DNA of 64,000 nt, taken from positions 62,001 through 126,000 of the forward strand of contig OZ250151.1 of assembly GCA_965237725.1 (NCBI GenBank), read 5' to 3'. Position numbers and translations under genes: made by a program. The DNA is from G965237725 sp965237725 (GTDB taxonomy: Bacteria > Pseudomonadota > Gammaproteobacteria > Arenicellales > Poriferihabitantaceae). The notes below the pieces were generated by a model. It was not told the origin of the DNA, ran no database searches, and saw only the letters and a program-made list of their open reading frames with translations. This document shows, in pieces, positions 27,373 to 35,636 of the stretch; position 1 is the first letter of the stretch, and each line of letters starts with the position of its first letter.

Positions 27373-28485
27373 CTAATTACCTGCTTTAAAGTTAGTCCAG
27401 GCTCGGGTTTGTGCCTTTTCAACTTTTGGTGGCAAAACTGCAGATGTATACATCATTGCAACCTGATCTGCAGGTGGGAACGCCGCAGGGCTACCTGTAA
27501 CCGCTTCATCAATAAGTGGAATTGATGATGCATTGGCAGTGGCATACCAGGTGTAATTACTGTCATTGGCGCCAACTTCAGGACGACTCATATAATCCAG
27601 AAACAAGTGAGCATTTTCTATGTTTTCTGCATCTGCTGGAATTACCCAACCATCAACCCAAAGCTGAGCTGCATCCTTGCCAGGTGGAAGGAAAAAATCC
27701 AGAACCACGCCGGTATCCGCTTCCTCAGCGCCAGACATGGCCAGGAGTCCGTCGGGTCCCCAGGTCACTGATACACAAAACTCTTTTTCAGGCATTTTTT
27801 GATAGGCGTAATTATCAAAAGTTTTGATATACGGCCTAATTTTCAGCAACATTTCTTCTACCGCTTTGTAATCATCAAGATTGGTAGAGTTTGGATCCAG
27901 TCCCATATAGGACAATGCCATAGGAATAACATCCCCTGGAGAATCCAGCAGGGAAATTCCGCATGAAGCCAGTTTTTCAGCGTGGACAGGATCAAAAATC
28001 ATATCAAGCGAACCAATGGGTGAATCAGGATATGTTTCTTTAACCAAGGCTTCGTTATAAGTTACACCATGAGAACCCCACATAAATGGAACGATATACT
28101 GATTCCCTGGATCATTTGCCTCGAGTAATGCCATTACTTCCGCACTCATGTGACTCAAGTTGGGAATTTTTGACTTGTCAAGGGGTTGTAATATCCCGGC
28201 CGGGATAAGGCGCGCAACGGAAGCGCCCGAGTGGCTAACCACGTCATAGCCTGTACTGCCAGCAAGTAATTTTGAGTCGATGGCTTCTACCGAATCGTAG
28301 ACATCGAAGGTAACTTTGACGTCAAATTCTGCCTCAAAATTTGATATGGTATCTTCCGCCATATACTCATCCCAGTTGGTTACATTTAGTACACCTGCTG
28401 CTGACGCTGATCCCGCGCCAAACAGAAGTACTGAAGAAGCAACACCAACTACGCCGCCTTTCAGTAATTTTGATAGATTTGTCAT
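27373..28485 (-). CDS. potF: Putrescine/polyamine periplasmic binding protein, PotF type
   Basis: This 370-residue solute-binding protein has a signal peptide (LLFGAGSASAAG, cleaved near residue 30). Its closest remembered relative is E. coli PotF. Ligand-site blocks are kept: NWDEYMAEDT near the mature start, SVTWGPDGLL for the Trp and Asp pair, LWVDGWVIPADA, TWYATANASSIPL, and the end QTRAWTNFKAGN. This favours putrescine or a related di- or polyamine rather than a betaine. A strong ribosome site (GGAGG at 28492-28496) sits 6 bases before the ATG. It is first in the operon and followed by a hairpin terminator. Confidence 0.9.
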   Translation of the reverse strand: MTNLSKLLKGGVVGVASSVLLFGAGSASAAGVLNVTNWDEYMAEDTISNFEAEFDVKVTFDVYDSVEAIDSKLLAGSTGYDVVSHSGASVARLIPAGILQPLDKSKIPNLSHMSAEVMALLEANDPGNQYIVPFMWGSHGVTYNEALVKETYPDSPIGSLDMIFDPVHAEKLASCGISLLDSPGDVIPMALSYMGLDPNSTNLDDYKAVEEMLLKIRPYIKTFDNYAYQKMPEKEFCVSVTWGPDGLLAMSGAEEADTGVVLDFFLPPGKDAAQLWVDGWVIPADAENIENAHLFLDYMSRPEVGANDSNYTWYATANASSIPLIDEAVTGSPAAFPPADQVAMMYTSAVLPPKVEKAQTRAWTNFKAGN

Positions 28486-28729
28486 TTTCTGCCTCCAAAG
28501 GCTGTTTTAACAGTTTATAGTCGGCACAGTATAACGCAACTCGGCAGAAAATCTAGATACCCGTGGTCATCGACGCTTAAATTTAATGCTATTTCAACGG
28601 CGAACTAAATTTTAAATTTATCGTCCAAATCTACCCATAATAGGTTAATACCCTTCATCATTCCGATTATAATTCGGCGCTCGAATTGATACGGCTTTGT
28701 GCCAAAACCAGAATCCCAGAATCCATTTA

Positions 28730-29392
28730 ATGAAATCACTGTTCCCAGCAATCCTCATTTGTGTCTTCGCCCTGCTGGCGGGTGTTTATATTCAGTTATT
28801 TGGATTCAATCTACCGATCAAGAACATCGATACCGAAAACACCCACATCGAAGGATTTTTCTGGCCTGAGCAAAAATCCCTGATGGATTTCGACTTAGTG
28901 GATCAGGATCAGGAAAAATTTGATTTGGCCCGTTTAACCGGTCAATGGAATTTAATGTTTTTTGGCTATACCCATTGTCCGGATATCTGTCCTACGACCA
29001 TGACATTGTTACAACAGGTAATACAATCACTGGACCAGGCCCAGGCTCTGACAATTGAGGTACAAATACCCAAGGTGATTTTTGTTTCCGTGGATGGCGA
29101 GCGGGATACCCCTTTTCATCTAAAAACCTATATCAATTTTTTTAGCAAAGAATTTATTGGCTTGAGCGGATCCAAGGAGCAGGTTGATTCGTTAACCGGG
29201 CAGCTTGGCGTCCCTTATTCTATCGAGGATCACGATCCTGGAGCAATGGATTATCTGGTCGGCCACAGTGGCGCCATATTTTTAATCTCACCCCAAGGCA
29301 ATCTGGCGTCGATATTCCAGCCACCTTATACCCAGGAAGAAATAATTACCCGGTTAAACAATATTTTTGAATTTATGTCTGCCAAGTCGTGA
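28730..29392 (+). CDS. SCO1/SenC copper chaperone
   Basis: This membrane-anchored thioredoxin-fold protein delivers copper to cytochrome c oxidase. The 220-residue protein from the ATG at 28730 has one N-terminal membrane segment (about 5-23), the copper-binding CxxxC as THCPDICPTT, and the conserved His in YLVGHSGAIF. The frame extends 11 codons upstream to a TTG, but the ATG directly before the membrane segment is preferred. It overlaps the next gene (PCuAC) by 4 bases. No oxidase genes are in the window. Confidence 0.9.
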   Translation: MKSLFPAILICVFALLAGVYIQLFGFNLPIKNIDTENTHIEGFFWPEQKSLMDFDLVDQDQEKFDLARLTGQWNLMFFGYTHCPDICPTTMTLLQQVIQSLDQAQALTIEVQIPKVIFVSVDGERDTPFHLKTYINFFSKEFIGLSGSKEQVDSLTGQLGVPYSIEDHDPGAMDYLVGHSGAIFLISPQGNLASIFQPPYTQEEIITRLNNIFEFMSAKS

Positions 29393-29829
29393 AAAATATT
29401 TATTATGCCTTCTTCCTGGCTGTGTCAACTTTGTTTATTGCTGGTTCAGTATTTGCAGGCTCGAGCATAGACATCTCCAATGCCTGGATAAATCAAACCC
29501 CGCCCAATGTAATGAGCAACGCTGGTTACATGACCATTACCAACAACGGCAATAGCACCATTGTTCTAAAACAAATTACAGCTCAAAAATTTGGCATGGC
29601 CCATCTCCATGAAACCAAATTAGAAAATGGTGAAATGAAAATGTCAGCTGTGAGAGAGATTGAAATACCCGGGGGAGACAAAATTATTCTTGAGCCCGGA
29701 AAATTACATATCATGTTAATGCATAGACAGGAAACACTTGAGACTGGCGAAGAAATTGAAATGGAATTAAGCTTTTCCGATGACCAGGCCGCAACCCAAA
29801 CCATAACTATTAAGGCCAGGGTTCAATAG
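29389..29829 (+). CDS. PCuAC-type periplasmic copper chaperone
   Basis: This 146-residue exported protein has a signal peptide (to about residue 23, SVFAGSS). The copper site H-x10-M-x21-H-x-M is visible as HLHETKLENGEMKM and then GKLHIMLM. PCuAC proteins hand copper(I) to SCO1 or to the CuA centre of cytochrome oxidase. The start is GTG and overlaps the stop of the SCO1 gene as GTGA, so the two are probably translationally coupled, a functional pairing seen in many proteobacteria. Confidence 0.9.
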   Translation: MKNIYYAFFLAVSTLFIAGSVFAGSSIDISNAWINQTPPNVMSNAGYMTITNNGNSTIVLKQITAQKFGMAHLHETKLENGEMKMSAVREIEIPGGDKIILEPGKLHIMLMHRQETLETGEEIEMELSFSDDQAATQTITIKARVQ

Positions 29830-29836
29830 AGCATTT

Positions 29837-30304
29837 TCAATCCCGTCTTGTTTTAAAAAAGGTCTGTATGGTGGATTGACATTCGGTTTTCAAAATTCCG
29901 GAAGTGACTTCGCATTGATGATTCAGAAACTTTGATTGCACCAGATTAAGTTGACTACCCGCGGCGCCGAACCGTTCATCGTCAGCACCAAACACCAGCC
30001 TTTTAATTCTGGCATGCAAGATCGCACCAGCACACATAATACAGGGCTCCAAAGTCACATACAGAGTGCACTCACCAAGCCGATAATTTGACAGTCGACT
30101 CCCCGCATCTCGCAAAGCTATTATCTCGGCATGGCCGCTGGGATCGTTATTGCAAATCGAACGATTAAATCCCTGTCCGACAACTTCATTGTCCTGGACA
30201 ACAACAGCGCCTACCGGAATTTCACCAATATCTTCAGCAGATTTTGCGAGCGCTAGCGCCGCAGTCATAAACTCGATGTCCAGCTCGCGTTTTGAAATAG
30301 CCAA
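29837..30304 (-). CDS. tadA: tRNA-specific adenosine deaminase
   Basis: TadA converts the wobble adenosine of tRNA-Arg(ACG) to inosine. The 155-residue protein has the zinc/catalytic motifs GHAEIIALRDAG (His and Glu near residues 57-59) and LEPCIMCAGAILHARI (the two Cys), then FGADDERFGAAGS, which is characteristic of TadA. It lies 6 bases after guaA on the same strand and is last in the guaB-guaA-tadA run. It is convergent with the PCuAC gene, 7 bases away. Confidence 0.94.
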   Translation of the reverse strand: MAISKRELDIEFMTAALALAKSAEDIGEIPVGAVVVQDNEVVGQGFNRSICNNDPSGHAEIIALRDAGSRLSNYRLGECTLYVTLEPCIMCAGAILHARIKRLVFGADDERFGAAGSQLNLVQSKFLNHQCEVTSGILKTECQSTIQTFFKTRRD

Positions 30305-30310
30305 GTCGAA

Positions 30311-31870
30311 CTACTCCCATTCAATGGTTGCCGGAGGCTTACCCGATATATCGTAGGTAACCCGGCTGATTCCCCGCACTTCGTTTATGATGCGGTTGGA
30401 AATATGGCCGAGGATTTCGTACGAAATCTGTTTCCAGTTTGCGGTCATAAAATCAACGGTTTCCACCGCACGCAATGCGATGACATATTCATAAGCTCTA
30501 TTGTCACCAACCACGCCAACAGATTTTACCGGTAGAAATACGGCGAAGGCCTGGCTGATTTCATCGTATAAATTATGGATGTAAAGCTCTTCCAGAAATA
30601 TGGCATCGGCCTGACGCAAAATGTCAGCATATTCTTTTTTGACTTCACCCAAAATTCTCACGCCCAACCCAGGTCCGGGGAATGGATGACGAAAAATCAT
30701 TTTCTCTGGCAACCCCAGTTCGATTCCGATTCGCCGTACCTCGTCTTTGAATAGCTCTCGTAATGGTTCCAGTAAATTCAAATCCATGTTATCGGGCAAT
30801 CCACCCACATTGTGATGAGATTTAATCACCTTAGCTTTTCCGTGTTTGTTACCTGCGGACTCGATGACATCGGGATAAATTGTGCCCTGGGCCAGCCATT
30901 TAGCGTTTTCGATTTTTTTTGATTCAGCTTCAAAAATCTCAACAAACAACCCACCAATAATTTTTCTTTTTTGCTCGGGATCAGATACCCCTTTGAGACT
31001 CTGAAAATATTCTTCCCCAGCATTCACTCGTATGACCTTGACCCCCATATTCTCAGCGAAGGTTTGCATTACCTGATCGCCCTCATCCAGTCTCAACAGT
31101 CCGGTATCCACAAAAATACAGGTCAATTGCTCTCCAATAGCCCGATGCAAAAGCGCTGCAACCACGGATGAATCCACGCCTCCCGACAGGCCCAGGATTA
31201 CGTGATCCGACCCTACAGTTTCGGTGATTGAATGCAACTGACTTTCAATAATGTTTTCGGCCACCCATTCTGACCCACAACCACAAATGTCATGAACAAA
31301 ACGGGTCAGCATGTTTTTACCTTCCAAGGTGTGGGTAACTTCAGGATGGAACTGGACGCCATAATATTTTCGCACCTCATCGGCGATGATGGCGAACGGG
31401 CAAGTCGGGGTACCACCAATCACTTCGAAACCTGGGGGCAATGCGCTGACCTGATCGCCATGACTCATCCATACCGCAAGGGCCTGTCCAGCATCACCTG
31501 TTAATTCGCTTGACCTGGTAGTATTTACCGTTGCGTGGCCATATTCCTGTTTGGTTGCACTTTCTACCTCACCGCCCAGTTGCGAGACCAGGGTTTGCAT
31601 GCCGTAACAAATACCCAGTACCGGCAATCCTGATTCAAAAATCAAATTTGGCGCCTGGGTTTCCTGATCCTGATAGGTTGACGCGTGACTACCCGAAAGA
31701 ATAAAGCCGTTGGGAGAAAATTCCCTGATTTTTTCCTGGTCAGCATCGTATGGGAAAATTTCACAATAAACGCCGAGTTCGCGAACGCATCGACCAATCA
31801 GTTGGGTGTACTGCGCACCAAAATCCAGGATTAATATTTTTTGTTGTTGCGGGTTATGAAATTCAGACAT
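30311..31870 (-). CDS. guaA: GMP synthase (glutamine-hydrolysing)
   Basis: GuaA aminates XMP to GMP. The N-terminal glutamine amidotransferase (about 10-200) has the nucleophile in VLGICYGMQ and the His-Glu pair in GVQFHPEVTHT. The ATP pyrophosphatase P-loop is LGLSGGVDSSVVAAL near 230, and the C-terminal dimer domain ends in IEWE. Of two ATG codons (31885 and 31870), the second gives a spacing to ILILDFGAQYTQLI like that of other GuaA; neither has a clear ribosome site. The gap to guaB is 72 bases. Confidence 0.95.
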   Translation of the reverse strand: MSEFHNPQQQKILILDFGAQYTQLIGRCVRELGVYCEIFPYDADQEKIREFSPNGFILSGSHASTYQDQETQAPNLIFESGLPVLGICYGMQTLVSQLGGEVESATKQEYGHATVNTTRSSELTGDAGQALAVWMSHGDQVSALPPGFEVIGGTPTCPFAIIADEVRKYYGVQFHPEVTHTLEGKNMLTRFVHDICGCGSEWVAENIIESQLHSITETVGSDHVILGLSGGVDSSVVAALLHRAIGEQLTCIFVDTGLLRLDEGDQVMQTFAENMGVKVIRVNAGEEYFQSLKGVSDPEQKRKIIGGLFVEIFEAESKKIENAKWLAQGTIYPDVIESAGNKHGKAKVIKSHHNVGGLPDNMDLNLLEPLRELFKDEVRRIGIELGLPEKMIFRHPFPGPGLGVRILGEVKKEYADILRQADAIFLEELYIHNLYDEISQAFAVFLPVKSVGVVGDNRAYEYVIALRAVETVDFMTANWKQISYEILGHISNRIINEVRGISRVTYDISGKPPATIEWE

Positions 31871-31942
31871 CAATATAGAATTCATTCAATTACGATAACA
31901 GGGCTTACGGGCCAGCACCCCATTGCAAATCAGTATTACTAA

Positions 31943-33403
31943 TCAGTTGGATTGATAGTTGGGCGCTTCCTTGACGATAGAAACATCATGCACATGACTT
32001 TCCTTCATTCCTGCATTGGTAATGCGAACAAACTTTGTATTAGTCCGCATATCTTCTATTGAGGCGCTTCCGGTATATCCCATGCTCGCTCGAAGGCCAC
32101 CCATCAACTGATGAATAATATTCACCATAGGACCTTTATAAGGCACCCGCCCTTCTATGCCTTCGGGCACCAGTTTATCTGCATTGATCACATCATCCTG
32201 AAAGTAACGGTCTTTTGAGCCTTTTTGCATTGCGCCCAGTGAACCCATGCCGCGGTACGATTTATAGGAACGACCCTGAAATATTTCTATCTCACCAGGC
32301 GATTCATCGGTACCGGCAAGAATACCGCCAACCATCACCGCATTGGCACCGCTGGCAATACATTTCGCGATATCTCCGGAATATCGAATTCCTCCGTCAG
32401 CAATAAACGGAATGTCCGTCCCCGCTACGGCCTTGGCCACTTGCTGGATTGCATGAATTTGCGGCACACCAACCCCCGCTACAATGCGGGTAGTACAAAT
32501 AGAACCTGGACCTATTCCGACCTTGACCCCATCGGCCCCTGCATCCATCAGATCTTTCGCTGCTTCGCCCGTTGCAATGTTTCCACCAATGACCTGGACA
32601 TCGCCATAAAGTTTTTTAATCATTCGCACCCGATCGATAACGCCCTTTGAATGGCCATGTGCGGTGTCTACAACAATCGAATCTACCCCTGCATTGATCA
32701 GGCATTCAACCCTTTCATCTGTGCCTTCACTGACCCCAACTGCTGCGGCTACCAGCAATCTGCCGAGGTCGTCTTTGCAGGCATTGGGATAATCGCTGGA
32801 TTTTTGGATATCTTTTACCGTGACCAGTCCTTTTAGTTCATTATCACCATTAACCACTAGTACCTTTTCGATTCGATGCTGGTGTAACAATCGTTCTATT
32901 TCATCGGACGATGCGCCTTCGGCTACGGTAATCAATCGTTCTTCCGGAGTCATCACCTGATCCACAGGGGTTTCCATATTCTTCTCAAAGCGAAGATCAC
33001 GGCTGGTGACAATACCGATTACCCGTGGACCATCCACCACAGGCACCCCAGAAATACGATGAAGCTGCATAATCTCGAGCACATCTTTTACCCTGGCTGA
33101 TTTTTCCACAGTAACGGGATCCGAGATTACCCCGCTTTCGAATTTTTTGACTCGCATGACTTCTTCAGCCTGGAGTTGCGGGGTCAGGTTACGATGAATC
33201 ACGCCGACGCCACCTTCCTGGGCAAGACAAATTGCAGCTTTGGCACCGGTTACGGTATCCATTGCGGCAGAAACCAGCGGGATGTTCAGGGTTAAATTAC
33301 GGGTGAACCGGGTTTTTAGATCTGCATCCCGGGGCAAGATTTCCGACTTTGCAGGTACCAGTAGTACGTCGTCGAATGTAAGGGCTAAATCGATATGTTC
33401 CAT
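31943..33403 (-). CDS. guaB: Inosine 5'-monophosphate dehydrogenase
   Basis: GuaB oxidises IMP to XMP with NAD, the branch-point step to GMP. The 486-residue protein has paired CBS domains (about 95-205), the catalytic loop GPGSICTTRIVAGVG with the active Cys near 305, and the flap region YRGMGSLGAMQKGSKDRY. Length is standard. It precedes guaA on the same strand. A repeat element (33480-33645) lies 77 bases before its start, so its promoter must lie in that short interval or within the element. Confidence 0.96.
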   Translation of the reverse strand: MEHIDLALTFDDVLLVPAKSEILPRDADLKTRFTRNLTLNIPLVSAAMDTVTGAKAAICLAQEGGVGVIHRNLTPQLQAEEVMRVKKFESGVISDPVTVEKSARVKDVLEIMQLHRISGVPVVDGPRVIGIVTSRDLRFEKNMETPVDQVMTPEERLITVAEGASSDEIERLLHQHRIEKVLVVNGDNELKGLVTVKDIQKSSDYPNACKDDLGRLLVAAAVGVSEGTDERVECLINAGVDSIVVDTAHGHSKGVIDRVRMIKKLYGDVQVIGGNIATGEAAKDLMDAGADGVKVGIGPGSICTTRIVAGVGVPQIHAIQQVAKAVAGTDIPFIADGGIRYSGDIAKCIASGANAVMVGGILAGTDESPGEIEIFQGRSYKSYRGMGSLGAMQKGSKDRYFQDDVINADKLVPEGIEGRVPYKGPMVNIIHQLMGGLRASMGYTGSASIEDMRTNTKFVRITNAGMKESHVHDVSIVKEAPNYQSN

Positions 33404-33479
33404 CTACGGATTATACAGCAACGCATAACCCGGACGAAATACTATAACCAGAATTTGTTGGCTAAAACAGAAAAAAGTT

Positions 33480-33645
33480 TAAGGAACCTCTGATTAAAAC
33501 TGGGCAGATCAAGTTGTGATTAAAAATGATCAAGTTCAAGGCGCGAAACGCACACAATAGCACGGCTATTGCGAAGTTTTGCAACGCAGAAATTGATTAT
33601 TTTAAACTCAAATTGACTGTTCATGTTTTAATCAGAGGTTCCTTA
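33480..33645. mobile_element. MITE-like element, subfamily II (copy A)
   Basis: A 166-base non-coding unit has perfect terminal inverted repeats of about 21 bases (left AAGGAACCTCTGATTAAA from 33481, right its complement ending 33644) and TA on each side. Inside, CAATAGC, ACG, GCTATTG (33555-33571) forms a small hairpin. Short blocks (ATGATCAAG, AAGGC, CAATAGCA, ACTCAA, TTCATG) match copies B and C in the same order, so it is a diverged relative. It begins directly after the stop codon of the lytic transglycosylase gene. No transposase frame is present. Confidence 0.75.
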
Positions 33646-33646
33646 A

Positions 33647-34285
33647 CTAAGCACCCACCAGATTCTTTCGGTACTTGTTTCGCAATTCAATGACCTTTTC
33701 CACATAGTTCTGGGTTTCCGGGTAAGGAGGAATGCCATTGTACTTGGTCACCGCATTTTCACCGGCGTTATACGCCGCCAGCGCGAGTCGTGTGTTCTGA
33801 TTGAACATCACCAGCAAATCCCGCATGTATCGACCGCCGCCCAATAAACTTGCAACGGGATCTTCACGGGAAACGACGCCGTAGCGTTTCGCTGTTTCCG
33901 GCATGAGTTGCATTAGACCCTTTGCACCTTTGGGGGAAAGGGCATTGGGGTTAAACGCTGATTCTACGTGTACGATGGCTTTTAATAGAGCCGGTTCCAG
34001 GCCAATCTTATCTGCGTTTAGAAAGATCAGGTTATCGAATTGGGATGCAATGGGCGATATGGGTTTGTTTGAATATTGATATGGCAATCCGAAATTATCA
34101 TCAACACCATATTTTTTTATTAATGAGTACCCCACCAAATCTCCACGAGGGTGATCGGTTATCAATCGATTGCCTGCACCATTTTCGTAAACATAGATTA
34201 CCGCACTAAAGCCAGGTACTACCCAGATGAACATTATTGTAAAAACTATTCCCCTGAAAAATATTTTGAGCAAATTTTTAATCAT
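33647..34285 (-). CDS. Small lytic transglycosylase (SLT domain)
   Basis: From the ATG at 34285 this is a 212-residue exported protein with a signal segment (residues about 5-27, ending GFSA). A short YVYENGAG stretch of DUF4124-like type follows, then an SLT domain: catalytic Glu in IVHVESAFNPNALSP, then KGLMQLMPETAKRYGV and LAAYNAGENAV. It cleaves peptidoglycan strands in the periplasm. The frame extends to an ATG at 34327, which would place 14 extra residues before the signal. Copy A of the repeat follows the stop immediately. Confidence 0.88.
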   Translation of the reverse strand: MIKNLLKIFFRGIVFTIMFIWVVPGFSAVIYVYENGAGNRLITDHPRGDLVGYSLIKKYGVDDNFGLPYQYSNKPISPIASQFDNLIFLNADKIGLEPALLKAIVHVESAFNPNALSPKGAKGLMQLMPETAKRYGVVSREDPVASLLGGGRYMRDLLVMFNQNTRLALAAYNAGENAVTKYNGIPPYPETQNYVEKVIELRNKYRKNLVGA

Positions 34286-34348
34286 AGTTATAAAGTATAA
34301 AACCAGTACAAGACCCCAAATCCCCATTAATTATCAATTGTAAACCGT

Positions 34349-34370
34349 TGATAATATTATAGTATTATCA
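34349..34370. promoter_or_regulatory. Palindrome in the slt / arsR-methyltransferase divergent region
   Basis: TGATAATA (34349-34356) and TATTATCA (34363-34370) are perfect 8-base arms around 6 bases; 20 of the 22 positions are symmetric. AT-rich palindromes of this size are typical targets of ArsR-family dimers. It lies 104 bases before the ArsR-methyltransferase start. A T run follows on the plus strand, so a hairpin role is also possible. Confidence 0.5.
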
Positions 34371-34423
34371 TTTTTTAACCACAATCACAAGGCGCATTTT
34401 CAATTCAGGTCATCAACCAACTG

Positions 34424-34447
34424 TGATATAAAGCTATACTTATATCA
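34424..34447. promoter_or_regulatory. Second related palindrome, over a -10 box
   Basis: TGATATAA (34424-34431) and TTATATCA (34440-34447) are perfect 8-base arms around 8 bases. The half-site TGATA is shared with the palindrome at 34349. A -10-like TATACT lies at 34435-34440, inside the repeat and 34 bases before the ArsR-methyltransferase start, with no clear -35. Binding here would block transcription. Confidence 0.5.
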
Positions 34448-34473
34448 ATTTTCCAGTATCGCCTTAATATTTT

Positions 34474-35418
34474 ATGACCGCATTGTTAACCGCATTACGC
34501 GCAGCTGCAGAAATTACCCGTTTGCGGATTCTATCAGCTTTACGAAACAGCGAACTGACTGTATCAGAACTGGTAGAAATACTCGATCAGAGTCAACCCA
34601 GGGTAAGTCGACACCTGAAACTGCTGTGCGATTCGGGGCTTTTGCATCGCTATCAGGAAGGGGCTCGGGTTTTCCACCGTATCGCTGATGCTGGGGAAAT
34701 GGCCAGGGTTGCCAGGGGAATTCTGGACATGGTTGACCTCTCTGACTCGGAACTTGCCCAGGATCAGCAGCGATTACAACTGATTAAACGAAAAAATGCC
34801 GATCGGGCAGCTGCGTATTTCAGCAAAAATGCTGCTGAATGGGACAGTTTACGAAAACTGGCTGTTCCGGATACCTATGTAGAGAAAAAATTAATCGACT
34901 GGATCAATATAGACAAGCCCGATTTATTTCTGGACCTTGCCACTGGCACCGGCAGAATTCTGGAAATATTTTCACCTTACATTAAAAAAGGTATCGGAAT
35001 CGATCTCAGCCAGGAAATGTTGTTGGTAGCTCGATCCAATCTGGATTCAGCGGGCGCCACAAATTGTACCGTTCGTCAGGGCGACATTAGCCAATTAACC
35101 TTTCAAGATAACAGTATTGATACCATTACGCTGCACCAGGTATTGCACTACCTGGAAGACCCTGAAGTGGTGATAAGGGAGGCATCACGAGTTTTGAAAT
35201 CCGAGGGTCAAATCATTATTGTAGATTTTTTGCCCCACGATCTCGAATTTTTACGTGAAATTCATGCTCATCGCAGACTGGGAATTTCGGATAAATCAAT
35301 TATGCAGTGGGCCCAGAAAAATGATTTAACCCTGTCGAGTCAGGAAAAGCTGTCTTCCCAAACACCTGGAGACAGCCGCATGCTCAGTGTCGGATTATGG
35401 AACTTTAAGAAATCTTAA
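34474..35418 (+). CDS. ArsR-type regulator fused to a SAM methyltransferase
   Basis: The 314-residue protein joins an N-terminal winged helix of the ArsR/SmtB type (about 1-85; LTVSELVEILDQSQPRVSRH, LKLLCDSGLLHRYQEG) to a class I SAM-dependent methyltransferase (about 125-290; LDLATGTGRILEIFS, GIDLSQEML, LHQVLHYLEDPE). No ArsR metal-binding CxC motif is visible. Fusions of this type are known in proteobacteria, often near methionine-cycle genes, but none is adjacent here. Two palindromes in the upstream region suggest autoregulation. The methyl acceptor is unknown. Confidence 0.85.
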   Translation: MTALLTALRAAAEITRLRILSALRNSELTVSELVEILDQSQPRVSRHLKLLCDSGLLHRYQEGARVFHRIADAGEMARVARGILDMVDLSDSELAQDQQRLQLIKRKNADRAAAYFSKNAAEWDSLRKLAVPDTYVEKKLIDWINIDKPDLFLDLATGTGRILEIFSPYIKKGIGIDLSQEMLLVARSNLDSAGATNCTVRQGDISQLTFQDNSIDTITLHQVLHYLEDPEVVIREASRVLKSEGQIIIVDFLPHDLEFLREIHAHRRLGISDKSIMQWAQKNDLTLSSQEKLSSQTPGDSRMLSVGLWNFKKS

Positions 35419-35636
35419 GCGGTCTGACTACAAAGGCTATATTTTTATAACGACACATTCATTTAATAAGTATAGTTTTCAGTAGTTTATGTCGGAAAAG
35501 TGATATGATCCATTTGTTGAAAAATCATTCAAAAATGTTTTCACTTAAAATTCAATAGTGGGGTTTAAATTTTATCGTGACGGGTTACACACCAATTCTT
35601 TGTAATTGCCGCGGCGCAATTTCAAAACGGTATCGA

